Below the pieces are notes generated by a model, which saw nothing but the letters and a program-made list of their open reading frames with translations, was not told the origin of the DNA and searched no databases. 64,000 bases of DNA from Oscillatoria salina IIICB1 (GTDB lineage Bacteria; Cyanobacteriota; Cyanobacteriia; Cyanobacteriales; SIO1D9): assembly GCF_020144665.1 (NCBI RefSeq), contig NZ_JAAHBQ010000117.1, positions 62,001-126,000 of the forward strand, read 5' to 3'. Shown one piece after another: positions 27,808 to 36,932 of the stretch; positions within the stretch are counted from its first letter, which is position 1, and each line of letters opens with the position of its first letter. A program made the position numbers and the translations under genes.

Positions 27808-29240
27808 GCCAACACCATCCAAAATAGTAAAATCGACATCAAACTCATCGCACCGATTAAATGGTCAAAATTTTCTAAAGCCCGGGGCAATTTAAGGGTA
27901 ATGCGTCGAATGATGAAGAAATATGCTAACCAGCCTAGAGCAATTTTTACCAAAGCTTTTGTAATATTTACTACGGTATAAGCTTCAACGTAAACAGCAT
28001 TAGCGACAATTAACCCGCCCAGCAAAAGGATCGCTGCTAGCCAAAAACCAAGCTTGATTCTGTCTGAATTTTCTGGTTTTTGATGGGGCAAAAAGATAAA
28101 TTTGGCATATACCGTTGCCGTTCCCACGATCGCGATATTCATCAGAATTACTTGCCAAGATACCAGATTTTTCAGAGTTAACATCTTTGCGCCAAAGCCT
28201 GCTAAGAGGGGAAAGCCAGAAATCGAAAAACTAGCGACGACTAAGGTAATCCAGATCGAAGTACGAAGTGGTTGGTTTTGTAGTTCCTTGAGGTCGCGAC
28301 TAGGTAAGTTACCCGCGATCAGAAATAGTAGTGCTTTGACTAAGCCGTGAGTTAGCGCATAAAAACCCCCAACTTCCGGTGCGGCTAGAATCAAGCCTAG
28401 TTGGGAAGTCGTACTTGATGCTAAAACTCGCTTGGTATCCTTTTCAAAAACGGCATAGCACACGCCTAACAGCGCCGTTGCGACTCCGAAAATGCGCACG
28501 ATGGGTTCTACCTCTTCCACCATTAAGGCGCAGCGCACCAGGGGATATACGCCTGCTTTAACGACGGCACCGGATAGCAGTGCTGATACGGGGGTTTCTG
28601 ATTCGGAATGAGTAAGTGGCAACCACAAGCCGGAAACAAAGATGCCACCTTTAACAAGGAGTCCGACAAAGAGTAGAGCGATCGCTTCTGGTGGGACTTG
28701 CTCTAAACCAGCAAAGCTAAAAGAGTGGTTGGCTTTATAGACCAGTACGGCTCCGACCAGGTAAAATAGCATTGCCGTGTTGCTGATGAAGAGATAGCGT
28801 AAGGCGACCCAAATCGAGCGATCGTTACGAGGATAGGCAATCAACAGAAATGCGGCAATTCCACTTACTTCGAGAGCGACGTATAAACTAATGAAGTCGC
28901 TACAGATGAAAGTAGCATTAACGCTACCGTGTAGCATCAAGATTTGGGCGTAAAAAAAAGCGGTTTTATCGCTAGCCCAACAATAGAAGAGAACGGCAAG
29001 TGTGACTAAGGCATTGGTGAGAATAAAGTAGCCGCTTAAGGAATCGATGGTTAAAGTTACGCCAAAGTTATCTAGAAATTGCAGGGTTAGGGGTGACGGT
29101 TGGATAAAAACGAGCAATGCGTATCCCAGGGAAGCAATAGCTCCAATTAGTGCGAGATAGCGGTCGAGTTTAGGAAGGAGGTAGATGGCAAAACCTAAGA
29201 AAAATGGCAGTGCCATCAAAACGATAGTTATCGAACTCAT
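27804..29240 (-). CDS. mrpD: Mrp cation/H+ antiporter large subunit D (NuoLMN family)
   Basis: A 478-aa polytopic protein with about 14 hydrophobic segments. The NuoLMN hallmarks are present: a Glu in SLYVALEVSGIAAF (about 120) and Lys residues in LLVKGGIFVSGLWLP (about 210) and the later SGAVVKAGVYPL. These form the proton path. It is the only full-size antiporter subunit in this operon. Start and stop overlap both neighbours (ATGA with subunit C, ATGA with subunit E), so translation is tightly coupled. Confidence 0.88.
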   Translation of the reverse strand: MSSITIVLMALPFFLGFAIYLLPKLDRYLALIGAIASLGYALLVFIQPSPLTLQFLDNFGVTLTIDSLSGYFILTNALVTLAVLFYCWASDKTAFFYAQILMLHGSVNATFICSDFISLYVALEVSGIAAFLLIAYPRNDRSIWVALRYLFISNTAMLFYLVGAVLVYKANHSFSFAGLEQVPPEAIALLFVGLLVKGGIFVSGLWLPLTHSESETPVSALLSGAVVKAGVYPLVRCALMVEEVEPIVRIFGVATALLGVCYAVFEKDTKRVLASSTTSQLGLILAAPEVGGFYALTHGLVKALLFLIAGNLPSRDLKELQNQPLRTSIWITLVVASFSISGFPLLAGFGAKMLTLKNLVSWQVILMNIAIVGTATVYAKFIFLPHQKPENSDRIKLGFWLAAILLLGGLIVANAVYVEAYTVVNITKALVKIALGWLAYFFIIRRITLKLPRALENFDHLIGAMSLMSILLFWMVLA

Positions 29241-29575
29241 GGCGTGTTGTTTTTTTCTATTTCTTCGCTTTCTAAAGTTGGATTATCCCGCGCTAATTTC
29301 ATCACACCGACGAGCATGAGCGCCTGAATGGAAAAGCCGATGACAATTGCTGTCAAAATGACCGCTTGGGGAACGGGATCTGAGTATTGGGGAAAATCCC
29401 CAGTTGTGGCAATAATTGGTGCAAATAAGCCTTCGCGCGATGCCACCGCGACGTAGTAGGCGATAACTCCTGTACTCATGATATCCATTGAGACAATCTT
29501 CATGAGCAGGTTCTTTTTGAAAATTATGCCAAAAAATCCGATTAATATCGTTGCAAGTACGCAGGCTTCTAACAC
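29237..29575 (-). CDS. mrpC: Mrp cation/H+ antiporter subunit C (NuoK-like)
   Basis: A 112-aa protein with three hydrophobic helices and the NuoK/MrpC-like pattern: GFFGIIFKKNLLMKIVSMDIMSTG, then DPVPQAVILTAIVIGFSIQALML. The DPxPQAxxLTxIVIG motif is diagnostic of MrpC. It starts with GTG and is the first gene of the operon, so the promoter should lie in the 430 bp upstream. Confidence 0.88.
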   Translation of the reverse strand: MLEACVLATILIGFFGIIFKKNLLMKIVSMDIMSTGVIAYYVAVASREGLFAPIIATTGDFPQYSDPVPQAVILTAIVIGFSIQALMLVGVMKLARDNPTLESEEIEKNNTP

Positions 29576-30007
29576 GGAAGTCGTTTTTTTGATAAAGGGG
29601 ATTATTAATAATCTTTAGTCAAGAATACACTATTGGCGATCGCTTGTAGCTGAGGATAGATTAAAACTTCTTTTTAGTTCTATCAACATTCACAATTTGT
29701 AACTTATTGCTCAGTCAACTAAAGCCACTTCAATGTTGCCGTAGCAGTTAACTTGCGGTATTAGATCTTCACTCTCCGTTTAACTAAAGCGTTCCAGTAG
29801 GGATATTTGTTCTTAGCTAGGATAAACTTGTTACTACAACGATCGCTAAACCCAAGATAATAAATCCTTTAATTTTCCCAAACGGTTAATGCTCGCTGCG
29901 ACATCTATCCCAAGGGGTAAGATCGCTCCTCGGCAGTAATTCCCTGTACTTTTTCCCAGCAACAGGGAATAGTAATGTCCAAGAATTTAATCGTTAATTA
30001 CCGATCG
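29576..30007. other. Intergenic region between the Mrp operon and the site-2 protease gene
   Basis: 432 bp with no gene. It should contain the Mrp operon promoter (minus strand). A perfect 9-bp inverted repeat, ATTCCCTGT / ACAGGGAAT at 29939-29970, lies about 40 nt past the protease stop and may help end that transcript, though no U-run follows. No tRNA was found. Confidence 0.45.
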
Positions 30008-31216
30008 CTAATCTTTAATCATTTTGGCGATCGCTTGTAACTGAAAGTTTTGCGGATACGTTCCTTCAGCTTTCACTCGTTTAATTTCGGCTTCGGGAAT
30101 CGGTAAATGTTCTTTCTCAGCTACTGCTTTGACAATATCCCCGCGATCGATTATTCCTGCTACAGCACCTGCGGGAGAAAGAACTGTAATCCGAGTTAAG
30201 TTTTCTACTTCCAGTTTTTCAATTACCTCGACTAAACAAGTTTTTTCTTCTACAGAAGGTATTTCTGTCAAGGGACGAGCAATATTTTGTAATGTAAGAA
30301 TTTCCCATTGACTGCGTTCTACCAACTGCAACTCTTGGAGAGAAATCATTCCCCGATAGCGACCGTCAGAAGCAGCAAAATAAGGGATGGGATTGAAACT
30401 TTCTCCGAGGATATATTCTTGAGCAAACTCGCGTAAACTTAAGTTAGCATTAACCACCCGAAATTCCCGAGTCATTGCTTCGGAAGCTACCATCTCAATT
30501 AAACTTTCTTGCAGTTTAGTGAGGCGATCGTAAGCGTTTGCATTGCGGAAAACAAACCAAGCAATAAAAGTAATCCAGATTGCGCTAAAAGCACCTGTTA
30601 AGAGAATTAAAAATAAACCTAAGCCAATTCCTAATAAACCAATTAATTTGCCAGATGAAGAAGCAAAACGCATTCCGGTAAAGCGAGATCCTGTTACTTT
30701 CCAAACCGCAGCTTTTAAGACCTGACCTCCATCTAAAGGTAAACCAGGAATTAAATTGAAAATTGCTAAAACTAAATTAATTCTTGCTAAATCTAAAGTT
30801 AAGTATTCCAGAATTCCTGTAGTCCAAAGCTGATGTAATCCTAAAAATAAACCAAATAAAGCTACACTAACCGCAGGACCCGCGATCGCTACTTGAAATG
30901 CTTGACCGGGAGTTTTTGATTCTCGATCGATCGAAGCTATACCCCCAAACAAAAATAACGTAATTGATTTTACTGGAATTCCTTGAGCTTTGGCTACCAA
31001 ACTATGACCGAGTTCGTGTAGCAACACCGAACCAAAAAGCAACAAAGCCATGATTAAACCAGTTACCCAACCCAAAAATAGATTACCCTGAGATAAATTA
31101 TTGGCATTTACTTCGCCAGCATTAATAATTGTTACAAAAGCTAAAATTAAAAACCACGAAGAATCTATATAAAGAGGGATGCCAAATAAAGAGCCAATTT
31201 GCCAATTTCCTTGCAT
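30008..31216 (-). CDS. Site-2-type M50 membrane metalloprotease with CBS domains
   Basis: From the ATG at 31216 the protein is 402 aa and starts MQGNWQIGSLFGIPLYIDSS, the usual start of this family; a start nine codons earlier looks less likely. The zinc site HELGH (about 67-71) and the second motif NLIPGLPLDGGQVLK (about 155-168) are intact. Hydrophobic segments frame both. The C-terminal third contains a pair of CBS-like modules (LREFAQEYILGES and LTRITVLSPAGAVAGIIDRGD). The family cleaves membrane-bound regulators within the bilayer, and the CBS domains may sense a nucleotide. No obvious substrate is adjacent. Confidence 0.88.
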   Translation of the reverse strand: MQGNWQIGSLFGIPLYIDSSWFLILAFVTIINAGEVNANNLSQGNLFLGWVTGLIMALLLFGSVLLHELGHSLVAKAQGIPVKSITLFLFGGIASIDRESKTPGQAFQVAIAGPAVSVALFGLFLGLHQLWTTGILEYLTLDLARINLVLAIFNLIPGLPLDGGQVLKAAVWKVTGSRFTGMRFASSSGKLIGLLGIGLGLFLILLTGAFSAIWITFIAWFVFRNANAYDRLTKLQESLIEMVASEAMTREFRVVNANLSLREFAQEYILGESFNPIPYFAASDGRYRGMISLQELQLVERSQWEILTLQNIARPLTEIPSVEEKTCLVEVIEKLEVENLTRITVLSPAGAVAGIIDRGDIVKAVAEKEHLPIPEAEIKRVKAEGTYPQNFQLQAIAKMIKD

Positions 31217-31422
31217 GAAAGTTTCCTGCCTTGATACGCCCAATACCTCTAACTTCTAGAATAGCAAGGCAGCGATCGCCATAACACTATCCCCAATTAT
31301 TCTTTTCTGAAACTGGGAAAATTTTTTTTGACAAATTCAACTTAATATGTTAAAGAATATAGACTTTTGATAATTCATCTCAGGCGAGAGCAAAAATTCA
31401 GCCGTGAGACGAATTATCAAAG

Positions 31423-32199
31423 TTAAGAAGAAAGTTGAAAGATGAAAGTAACCTTATCACCCTTACCCAAAGCAAGGCGATCGCCTGGACGCAACTTATG
31501 TCTATTACCTGGGAGTAAAGGAGTGTGATTAACGTAAGTACCGTTAGAACTACCCACATCTTCAAGATAATAATTATCCCCTTCAACACGAAGATCGGCG
31601 TGAATGCGGGAAACAATATCCGAATCAGGAAGCCCTGCTACATCAATATCCGGCGGTACTTTATCGTTAGGTTTACCAATATGAATGACCGAGAGATTTT
31701 GAGGTAATTCAAAAGTTTGGTCAGTTTGGACGTGCAGCAAACTAGCCGTCTGTAACTGTAGCTGAGTAGCCGCACCACCACTAGAACGAACAGGAGAAGG
31801 TGGCGGTGTCGGAGTTGGTGTGACCGGATCGGGAGGATCGGGTACTGGGGGTGGTGTGGGCGTTGAGGATACCGGATCGGGTACTGGGGGTGGTGTGGGC
31901 GTTGAGGATACCGGATCGGGAGCGCTGGCGATCGTCGGTGGAGGCGTAGGTGCAGCTTCTGGATCTGGGGAACTACCGCCAATTTGTGTCGGTGGTAAGG
32001 GCTCGGGTGAAATACCTGTTTCCGTTTCTGCATTACCTTGCAAATTGTAACCACACTGACCGCAGAAAGTCGCATCTGGGAGGACATCAGTGCCACAGTT
32101 AGGACAGTTCGTGGTTTGACTAGGTAAAGGAGTGTAACAAGCTTCGCATTGCATTGCTCCATCTGGGTTTGAGTGATTGCAATTAGGACAAACAATCAT
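31423..32199 (-). CDS. FHA-domain protein with N-terminal double zinc ribbon
   Basis: From ATG 32199 it is 258 aa. The N-terminus has two CxxC pairs (CPNCNHSNPDG...CEAC) followed by NCPNCG...FCGQCG, so at least two zinc ribbons. A Pro/Thr-rich linker (about 65-145) contains a 13-residue unit PDPVSSTPTPPPV repeated in tandem. The C-terminal FHA domain (about 165-255) has the phospho-Thr recognition residues in SRIHADL and SSNGTYVN. FHA domains bind phosphothreonine peptides, so partners may be the Ser/Thr kinases common in this genome. It lies 31 bp downstream of pgl on the same strand. Confidence 0.87.
   Translation of the reverse strand: MIVCPNCNHSNPDGAMQCEACYTPLPSQTTNCPNCGTDVLPDATFCGQCGYNLQGNAETETGISPEPLPPTQIGGSSPDPEAAPTPPPTIASAPDPVSSTPTPPPVPDPVSSTPTPPPVPDPPDPVTPTPTPPPSPVRSSGGAATQLQLQTASLLHVQTDQTFELPQNLSVIHIGKPNDKVPPDIDVAGLPDSDIVSRIHADLRVEGDNYYLEDVGSSNGTYVNHTPLLPGNRHKLRPGDRLALGKGDKVTFIFQLSS
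31840..31917. repeat. 39-bp tandem repeat (2 copies) inside the FHA gene
   Basis: Two exact 39-bp units at 31840-31878 and 31879-31917, in frame, encoding the repeated 13-residue Pro-rich linker. The perfect identity indicates recent duplication by slippage, and the linker length probably varies between strains. Confidence 0.85.
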
Positions 32200-32230
32200 A
32201 AGCACTTATCAATCTGAAATTATTACTAAG

Positions 32231-32953
32231 CTAGTTTTTTAGATTCGCTCCGGCTGATTCATCCAAAAGCCACCAAAGTTCGCCTGTAGGGGCAATTAAA
32301 CGGGCAGGATAAGTCAGTTCCGAAGCTTCTGGGGCGAAAACTCGTTCCAGGGCAGTTTGCTTATTTGCTCCCGCAACAATAAATATTACACAACGGGCAT
32401 GGTTAATCAGGGGAACAGTAAAACTCAAACGAGGTTCACCATCTTTGTTACCCACCGTCACCAAGCGATCGCTAACTGAAAGAGCCTCAGTGTGTGGAAA
32501 CAAACTTGCTGTATGTCCATCATCTCCCATTCCCAATAAGATTAGATCGAAAATGGGATAGTCTCCAGGTTCAATTCCAAAAAATTCACGTAATTCTGTA
32601 TCATGTTTCGCCGCATCAGCCTGGGGATCTGCCCCTAAAGTAGGCATCGGATGAATATTCGCGGCGGGGATCTTCACTGTGTTTAACCAAGCTTCACGAG
32701 TCATCTTTTGATTACTATCAGGACGATCTGGGGGAACATAACGTTCATCACCCCAAAAAACGTGAATCTTGTCCCAAGGCAAATTTTGCGTCGCGATCGC
32801 TTGATAAATTGGTTTTGGCGTACTACCACCAGCCAAAGCGATCGTACAAATCCCGCGTTCAGCGATCGCCGCTTGAATTTTTGCCAAAATCAGTGAGAGC
32901 GATCGCTCAATTAAACCTTGCTTATCTGGTAAAACTTCAACAACTTTTTTCAT
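32231..32953 (-). CDS. pgl: 6-phosphogluconolactonase
   Basis: A 240-aa NagB/Pgl-type protein. Signatures include LAGGSTPKPIYQAIA (about 40-54), VFWGDERYVPPDRPDSN (about 63-80), and LLGMGDDGHTASLFP (about 140-154), where the His/Asp are catalytic. It hydrolyses 6-phosphogluconolactone in the oxidative pentose phosphate pathway, important for cyanobacterial dark metabolism. Single domain of typical length. It may be cotranscribed with the FHA gene (31-bp gap) downstream. Confidence 0.93.
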   Translation of the reverse strand: MKKVVEVLPDKQGLIERSLSLILAKIQAAIAERGICTIALAGGSTPKPIYQAIATQNLPWDKIHVFWGDERYVPPDRPDSNQKMTREAWLNTVKIPAANIHPMPTLGADPQADAAKHDTELREFFGIEPGDYPIFDLILLGMGDDGHTASLFPHTEALSVSDRLVTVGNKDGEPRLSFTVPLINHARCVIFIVAGANKQTALERVFAPEASELTYPARLIAPTGELWWLLDESAGANLKN

Positions 32954-33351
32954 TAGATTAGCTGGATGGAGACTTTAGTAACAGCTTACCTACCAATCGC
33001 CCTTTATGGCAGTTGCGTTGCTCATTAACGGTAAAAGCGATCCTCATCAGCTCGATTTCCTACCGTTGAGCTAAGATAGTCAAGTTTAGAACTTGTTCGC
33101 TCTGGTTTGTTCCCTGAGCTAAGTCAAATATTCTTTCCTAGCTGATCAATTTACAAATTATGGCAAATAAACCTATAGCTGAACTTTTGCGGACATAAGT
33201 CACCAAACAGGCTAAAAAAACAGTTAAGTTAAAACATGAAAGGAGTCAGAAAAACTTGCTCGATCGGATCGATAACTGACTTAGCATTCTCAGACAATTA
33301 CGGATCGGTAGTTTTGACTGCTTCTTGGTAAATTATTTTTGGAGTAAATCG
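32954..33351. other. Divergent intergenic region, pgl and HpsJ-like promoters
   Basis: 398 bp between divergent genes. It must carry both promoters. A Shine-Dalgarno-like TTGGAG precedes the chosen ATG of the HpsJ-like gene. A short frame at 33160-33198 (MANKPIAELLRT) is interrupted by TAA and was not accepted. No RNA gene seen. Confidence 0.4.
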
Positions 33352-34116
33352 ATGAATAACGCTGGTGCTGCTTCACCTACTGCATTTGCCCTTAAAATAG
33401 TCGGAGCAATTTTGATTATCTCCTCTTTGCTCGACTGGACTTTGTTAGCGATTCCTTTTCAAATGCAGAATCGCGGTTGGCAAATACAATTTATTAGCCA
33501 AATTGTCGATCGCGGTATTATTCCTATGGTCGGGATGGCTTTCCTCCTCGCCGGGTATTGGATGGAAGATCGCCTCAGTGGTGGTGATGGCAAATTAGGT
33601 TTAAGATTGGTAACATTTATTCTTGCCAGTCTCTTAGGATTATTTTTTCTCCTGGTTATTCCCGTACATTTGAATAATTTGCGCGTCCAAAGAGGGGAAG
33701 CTTTGCAACAAATTGAACAAAGAGCCGCCCAAGCGGAAACTCAACTTGAAGCTCAATCCGCCCAAATTAATGCTTTACTAGAAGACCCTCAAAGGTTACA
33801 ACAATTAGACCAAGCTTTAGCTAGCGATCGATTACAAGGACCGCAGCGAGAGCAGCTTGAACAAATCAGACAACAAATTGAAGATTTACAGCAAGATCCC
33901 GCCGCTTTAGAACAACGAGTTTCTCAGGCTCAAAATCAACTCGGCGAACGGAGGCTGGAATTGGAATCGCAAGCAAAAAACCAAGTTATCGAATCTGGTG
34001 TAAGTACAGGCGTAAGCAGCTTACTTTTGGCGATCGGCTATATTGCTATTGGCTGGAGTGGCTTGAAAAGTATGGGGGGAACCCAAGCTCCTCGTCGTAA
34101 AGCTTCGATGAGGTAA
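33352..34116 (+). CDS. HpsJ-like membrane protein
   Basis: From ATG 33352 (good ribosome site TTGGAG 6-10 nt upstream) it is 254 aa. N-terminal helices lie at about 14-35 and 55-72, a third at 85-105. A long Gln/Glu/Ala coiled coil follows (about 110-210), then a last helix (SSLLLAIGYIAIGW) and a basic tail. This layout fits the HpsJ family, encoded in loci for hormogonium or exopolysaccharide export in filamentous cyanobacteria. A GT2 glycosyltransferase gene lies 57 bp downstream, which supports a polysaccharide role. Assignment to HpsJ rests on my recall of the architecture, not on a search. Confidence 0.65.
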   Translation: MNNAGAASPTAFALKIVGAILIISSLLDWTLLAIPFQMQNRGWQIQFISQIVDRGIIPMVGMAFLLAGYWMEDRLSGGDGKLGLRLVTFILASLLGLFFLLVIPVHLNNLRVQRGEALQQIEQRAAQAETQLEAQSAQINALLEDPQRLQQLDQALASDRLQGPQREQLEQIRQQIEDLQQDPAALEQRVSQAQNQLGERRLELESQAKNQVIESGVSTGVSSLLLAIGYIAIGWSGLKSMGGTQAPRRKASMR

Positions 34117-34173
34117 GTAATTTTTGGTGAGGAATTTTCCAGAATTTGAGCAAATACACCGCAACGAGAATCA

Positions 34174-35052
34174 ATGTTTTCGATTTATATCCTGACCTAT
34201 AACGAGGAGTTAGAAATAGCCCCTTGTCTTGAATCAGCCCTACTGTCTGATGATGTGGTAGTTGTCGATTCCTACAGTAGCGATCGCACTGTGGAAATTG
34301 CTAGTCGCTATCCGGTTCGGATAGTGCAGCACGCTTTTGAAAGTCATGGTAAACAGCGAACTTGGATGCTGCGTGAGGTTCCCACTCAACACGATTGGGT
34401 TTATATCCTTGAGGCTGATGAACGGATGACTAAGGAGTTGTTTGCTGAATGTCTCCAAGCACTCAAGTCGGATACTTATGTCGGTTACTACGTTGCCGAA
34501 CGGGTGATGTTTATGAATCGCTGGATTCCTCATTGTACTCAGTATCCCCGCTACCAAATGCGTTTGTTCCGTAAAGACAAGGTTTGGTTTGATGATTACG
34601 GTCACACTGAACGGGAAGTTTGCGACGGTGCCACGGATTTTCTCAAACAAACTTATCCTCACTACACCAGTGGTAAAGGTTTTAGCCGTTGGATTGACAA
34701 ACACAATCGCTATTCCACTGATGAAGCTAAAGAAACCCTGCGTCAGTTAAAAGAAGGTCAGGTCGATTGGCAAAAATTGTTCTTTGGCAGTTCGGAGGTT
34801 GAAAGAAGACGTGCTTTAAAAGACTTCTCTTTGCGTTTGCCTTTTCGACCTTTGGTGCGTTTTGTCTATATGTACTTTTTTCTGGGAGGGTTTCTCGACG
34901 GGCGTGCGGGCTTTACTTGGTGTACTTTGCAGGCTTTCTACGAATATCTGATTGTTCTCAAAGTTTGGGAACTTCAGCAACAAGATCCTCCTAATGATTC
35001 TTTTGAAGAAGAAACTGTTTCGCGAGAAACCTCAATCGGTTCTTCGTCGTAG
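34174..35052 (+). CDS. Glycosyltransferase family 2
   Basis: A 292-aa GT-A enzyme. The start (FSIYILTYNEELEIAPCLES) is the GT2 nucleotide-sugar fold, with VVVDSYSSDRTVEIA next and the divalent-metal DxD-like motif in LEADERM (about 88-94). C-terminal helices include FVYMYFFLGGFLDGRAGF, typical of WaaE/KdtX-like GT2 enzymes that attach sugars to lipid-linked or LPS-core acceptors. It probably works with the HpsJ-like protein just upstream (57-bp gap). The sugar substrate cannot be told. Confidence 0.88.
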   Translation: MFSIYILTYNEELEIAPCLESALLSDDVVVVDSYSSDRTVEIASRYPVRIVQHAFESHGKQRTWMLREVPTQHDWVYILEADERMTKELFAECLQALKSDTYVGYYVAERVMFMNRWIPHCTQYPRYQMRLFRKDKVWFDDYGHTEREVCDGATDFLKQTYPHYTSGKGFSRWIDKHNRYSTDEAKETLRQLKEGQVDWQKLFFGSSEVERRRALKDFSLRLPFRPLVRFVYMYFFLGGFLDGRAGFTWCTLQAFYEYLIVLKVWELQQQDPPNDSFEEETVSRETSIGSSS

Positions 35053-35342
35053 TCAAAAGATAATACTCCTGCAAATGCTAAAATGTAATTTGCAATACCA
35101 TTATTCACTTTCTCGGTCGTGAAGCCACAAGTTTTTTCGCTCAAGACCAGTTAAACTGCTTTTTTGTGTCCTGTTCGGGTTCATAGAAAAGCAGTTAGAT
35201 CCTTTGAGAGTAAGGCAGATCGGTAAAAATTGAGGTATAGCTTCCACGAACGAGAAATATCTGAAGACTTGCAACAATTCTTTACAAGTTTTACAAATAA
35301 AAAAGGAAGGATTCACTATTTTAGACGGAGAGTCAGCGCTCT

Positions 35343-36077
35343 GTGATCCAACGCTTAAAACAAAATTTAAAAAATGACCTAATTGCGGGTCTGCTGGTAG
35401 TAATCCCACTAGCCACAACCATTTGGCTAACTTATACCATTTCTACCTGGGTAATCGATTTTCTCACCCGGATACCAAAGCAACTTAATCCTTTTGACAG
35501 TCTGCACCCGATTTTAACCAATCTACTCAATTTAGTGGTAGGTTTAGCTGTGCCATTAACGTTTATTTTGTTAATTGGCTTAATGGCTCGGAATATTGTC
35601 GGGCGATGGTTATTGGATGTAGGCGAGCGAGTTTTGCAAGCGATCCCTTTTGCCGGGTCAATATACAAAACTCTCAAACAATTGCTAGAAACACTGCTCA
35701 AAGATTCTAATAATAAGTTTCGTCGAGTGGTGTTGGTAGAATATCCGCGCCGAGGAATGTGGGCGATCGCCTTTGTGACGGGTGGAGTCAGTAACGAACT
35801 TCAGCCAGATTTGTCTGATGAGATGATTAGTCTGTTTATCCCGACTACACCGAATCCAACCACAGGTTGGTATGCGATCGTTCCTGAATCAGACGTGATT
35901 AATCTCTCGCTCTCAATCGAAGATGCTTTTAAAGTGTTAATCTCTGGTGGAATTGTTACTCCTACTAACACAATGCCGATTTCTCTCCCCGATAATTACC
36001 AAAATCACGCCAAAACTCCCCTCTCTCAGTTGTCTGAAGAAAAACGTCAAGCTATACCCCTGGAAGAAGAAAGGTGA
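35343..36077 (+). CDS. DUF502 membrane protein
   Basis: A 244-aa protein starting with GTG (35343) after a GGAG site. Two N-terminal membrane helices (about 16-36, NDLIAGLLVVIPLATTIW; and 58-78) are followed by the DUF502 soluble domain with FAGSIYKTLKQLLETL and VEYPRRGMWAIAFVTG. The family is widespread and of unknown function. A 9-bp stem-loop (36084-36114) lies directly after the stop. The neighbouring order DUF502-nusB-ftsY is common in cyanobacteria. Confidence 0.85.
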   Translation: MIQRLKQNLKNDLIAGLLVVIPLATTIWLTYTISTWVIDFLTRIPKQLNPFDSLHPILTNLLNLVVGLAVPLTFILLIGLMARNIVGRWLLDVGERVLQAIPFAGSIYKTLKQLLETLLKDSNNKFRRVVLVEYPRRGMWAIAFVTGGVSNELQPDLSDEMISLFIPTTPNPTTGWYAIVPESDVINLSLSIEDAFKVLISGGIVTPTNTMPISLPDNYQNHAKTPLSQLSEEKRQAIPLEEER

Positions 36078-36083
36078 TCTACT

Positions 36084-36114
36084 CCTACGCCGACTCATTT
36101 GAGTACGGTGTAGG
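36084..36114 (+). terminator. Stem-loop after DUF502 gene
   Basis: CCTACGCCG pairs with CGGTGTAGG (one G-U), extended by ACT/AGT inside, just after the DUF502 stop. The sequence downstream is C/T-rich but lacks a clean U-run, so it may be a weak terminator before nusB. Confidence 0.5.
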
Positions 36115-36209
36115 CTTCTCACTAACTTTTAGACAATTTCTCTCAAAGAACGAGCAATATTGTTATAGGCTTGCTTATTGATACTCAATAGATTGCCAAA
36201 TATAAAATT

Positions 36210-36851
36210 ATGAAAAGTCAAAAAAGACCTCGCCGCATCGCCCGCGAGTTAGCTTTGTTAAGCTTAAGTCAAATTAGCGGTAAACCAGAAAAATTAGCAG
36301 AGCGACAACTAAATGATTTGGTAGTTGCAGCGCTGCGTACTCTCAGAGGCGAAATGCAAGAAGCTCTGGAAACCGCAGTCGCCGAAGTGATTCGAGGCAG
36401 CGATCGCCTGAAAAATAGCGAAACGAATGCTGCTACACTTAGCAGTGCTAGGGCAATGGTGACAGAAGCAATTGAACTGACTCAAAGTGCGATTAACCGT
36501 TTGGGAACAGCTATCGACTTACCAGTATTTATTCAATTGGCTGAGGAACGTACTCAAGTACGCTCTTATGCTGTAGAAATAATCAGTACTGTCTACCGGA
36601 GACGAGAAGAAATTGATGTTATTCTCTCTGAAGCAATAGTGAACTGGCAACTTAATCGCCTCCCGAAAATCGATCGCGATATTCTCCGCATTGCTGTAGC
36701 AGAAATTTTATTTCTCAATACTGAGGAACAAGTGGCGATTAATGAAGCCGTGGAACTCGCCAAATCTTATTCTGATGACGAAGGACGACGCTTGATTAAT
36801 GGTGTTTTGCGCCGAGTTAGTAATAAAATCGAAACTAAAGCGGGCGTTTGA
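36210..36851 (+). CDS. nusB: Transcription antitermination factor NusB
   Basis: A 213-aa protein. The N-terminal [14 protein letters not shown] and C-terminal [36 protein letters not shown] and INGVLRRV are the NusB signatures. It is longer than E. coli NusB (139 aa) because of a helical insert at about 35-105, which is normal for cyanobacteria. NusB with NusE (S10) binds boxA RNA in rRNA operons. It precedes ftsY by 81 bp. Confidence 0.93.
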   Translation: MKSQKRPRRIARELALLSLSQISGKPEKLAERQLNDLVVAALRTLRGEMQEALETAVAEVIRGSDRLKNSETNAATLSSARAMVTEAIELTQSAINRLGTAIDLPVFIQLAEERTQVRSYAVEIISTVYRRREEIDVILSEAIVNWQLNRLPKIDRDILRIAVAEILFLNTEEQVAINEAVELAKSYSDDEGRRLINGVLRRVSNKIETKAGV

Positions 36852-36932
36852 GTCCGAAAATGATTATCTTGATAAAAATGCTCGGATTTATAGATTCGAG
36901 ATTTTCTTGCCGCCAGTAAAATAGGTGCAACT

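Noticed and set aside
31398..31616. Hydrophobic frame overlapping the FHA gene end on the same strand
   Set aside because: A shifted-frame shadow of the FHA domain coding sequence, whose own frame has clear FHA motifs.
33160..33285. Possible small gene MANKPIAELLRT followed in frame by a Lys-rich stretch after a TAA
   Set aside because: Too short, interrupted, and unrecognised. Could be a remnant but the evidence is inadequate.
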